6,966 bases of DNA from the NCBI GenBank assembly GCA_029065305.1, contig JAIEIQ010000112.1, forward strand, positions 1-6,966, in the 5' to 3' direction. The notes under the pieces were generated by a model. The model had not been told where the DNA came from. It made no database searches and worked only from the letters and a program-made list of their open reading frames with translations. Shown here piece after piece: positions 6,695 to 6,966 of this stretch. This stretch comes from Oscillospiraceae bacterium. GTDB lineage: Bacteria; Bacillota; Clostridia; Oscillospirales; Oscillospiraceae. Each line of letters starts with the position of its first letter. Within the stretch, counting starts at the first letter, position 1. Made by a program: the position numbers and the translations under genes.

Positions 6695-6742
6695 ACCGGC
6701 AAAAACCGATCCATATAAATAGAAGTCAAAGGAGATATTATC

Positions 6743-6966
6743 ATGAGCTATCAATTTCCCGTGACCCGCACCAACAACCCCAAGCCCAAGCCCGACCAGT
6801 CCAACCTGGGCTTTGGCAAGTACTTCACGGACCACATGTTCATCATGGACTACGACGAGGGTCAGGGCTGGCACGACGGCAAGATCGTCCCCTACGGCCC
6901 CATCAGCCTGGACCCCGCCTCCTGCGTGCTCCACTACGCCCAGATGATGTTCGAGGGCATGAAGGC
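6743..6966 (+). CDS. ilvE: Branched-chain amino acid aminotransferase IlvE (3' partial)
   Basis: The first 74 codons of a class IV, PLP-dependent branched-chain aminotransferase are present; the rest, including the PLP lysine, lies beyond the window. The enzyme interconverts leucine, isoleucine or valine and their 2-oxoacids with glutamate/2-oxoglutarate. Recognition rests on LGFGKYFTDHMFIMDYDEGQ (residues 22-41), GWHDGKIVPYGPISLDPASC and HYAQMMFEGMK near the cut end, all typical of the N-terminal domain of the bacterial long-form IlvE. The ATG at 6743 is supported by AAAGGAG (6728-6734), eight bases upstream. The 48-base gap from the SLH gene contains no terminator and no well-placed promoter. 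Its product would supply or consume exactly the 2-oxoacids expected for a VOR-type oxidoreductase, which supports the branched-chain reading of the upstream genes. Confidence 0.93.
   Translation, partial: MSYQFPVTRTNNPKPKPDQSNLGFGKYFTDHMFIMDYDEGQGWHDGKIVPYGPISLDPASCVLHYAQMMFEGMK

Noticed and set aside
6695..6710. CCGG-CAAAAA-CCG as a terminator hairpin after the SLH gene
   Set aside because: The stem is only about three base pairs and no T-run follows, so it is not a credible intrinsic terminator.
6684..6719. TTAACA (6684-6689) and TATAAA (6714-6719) as an ilvE promoter
   Set aside because: The spacer is 24 bases, too long for a sigma-A promoter, and the predicted start would leave almost no leader before the ribosome site.

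Overview
The window is a dense, single-strand (+) stretch of GC-rich bacterial DNA with very short gaps. It has strong Shine-Dalgarno sequences and no RNA genes, CRISPR array or insertion sequence that I can see. High GC, ferredoxin-linked 2-oxoacid metabolism and an S-layer-homology (SLH) surface protein suggest an anaerobic Firmicute, most likely a gut Oscillospiraceae-type clostridium (Flavonifractor / Lawsonibacter / Oscillibacter-like). That placement is inference from gene content and composition, not a database match.

Layout: (1) positions 1-733 hold the C-terminal half of an AMP-forming acyl-CoA synthetase of the medium/branched-chain type, cut by the window edge. (2) 742-1452 encodes a small P-loop ATPase of the ParA/MinD/CobQ-like class with unknown role. 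(3) 1491-4071 encodes a complete four-subunit 2-oxoacid:ferredoxin oxidoreductase in the order delta (2x[4Fe-4S] ferredoxin), alpha, beta (thiamine diphosphate subunit), gamma. The alpha subunit resembles VorB of branched-chain 2-oxoacid (VOR-type) enzymes. (4) 4076-4864 encodes a nitrilase-superfamily amidohydrolase resembling omega-amidase. (5) 4889-6694 encodes a secreted protein with a signal peptide, an RCC1-like propeller-type region and three C-terminal SLH domains. (6) 6743 to the window end is the start of a branched-chain aminotransferase (IlvE).

Together the aminotransferase, the ferredoxin-reducing oxidoreductase and the acyl-CoA synthetase fit an amino-acid fermentation (or reverse, biosynthetic) route: amino acid <-> 2-oxoacid <-> acyl-CoA + CO2 + reduced ferredoxin, then acyl-CoA <-> free acid. 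The omega-amidase-like enzyme could clear 2-oxo-amides made when glutamine or asparagine is the amino donor. The ATPase sits just before the iron-sulfur subunits and might help assemble or activate the enzyme, but nothing in the sequence proves this. The SLH protein does not fit the metabolic theme, and its middle part has clearly lower GC than everything around it.

Gaps between genes are 8, 38, 10, 1, -4 (overlap), 4, 24 and 48 bases. No convincing promoter or intrinsic terminator is visible in any of them, so read-through as one long operon is plausible.
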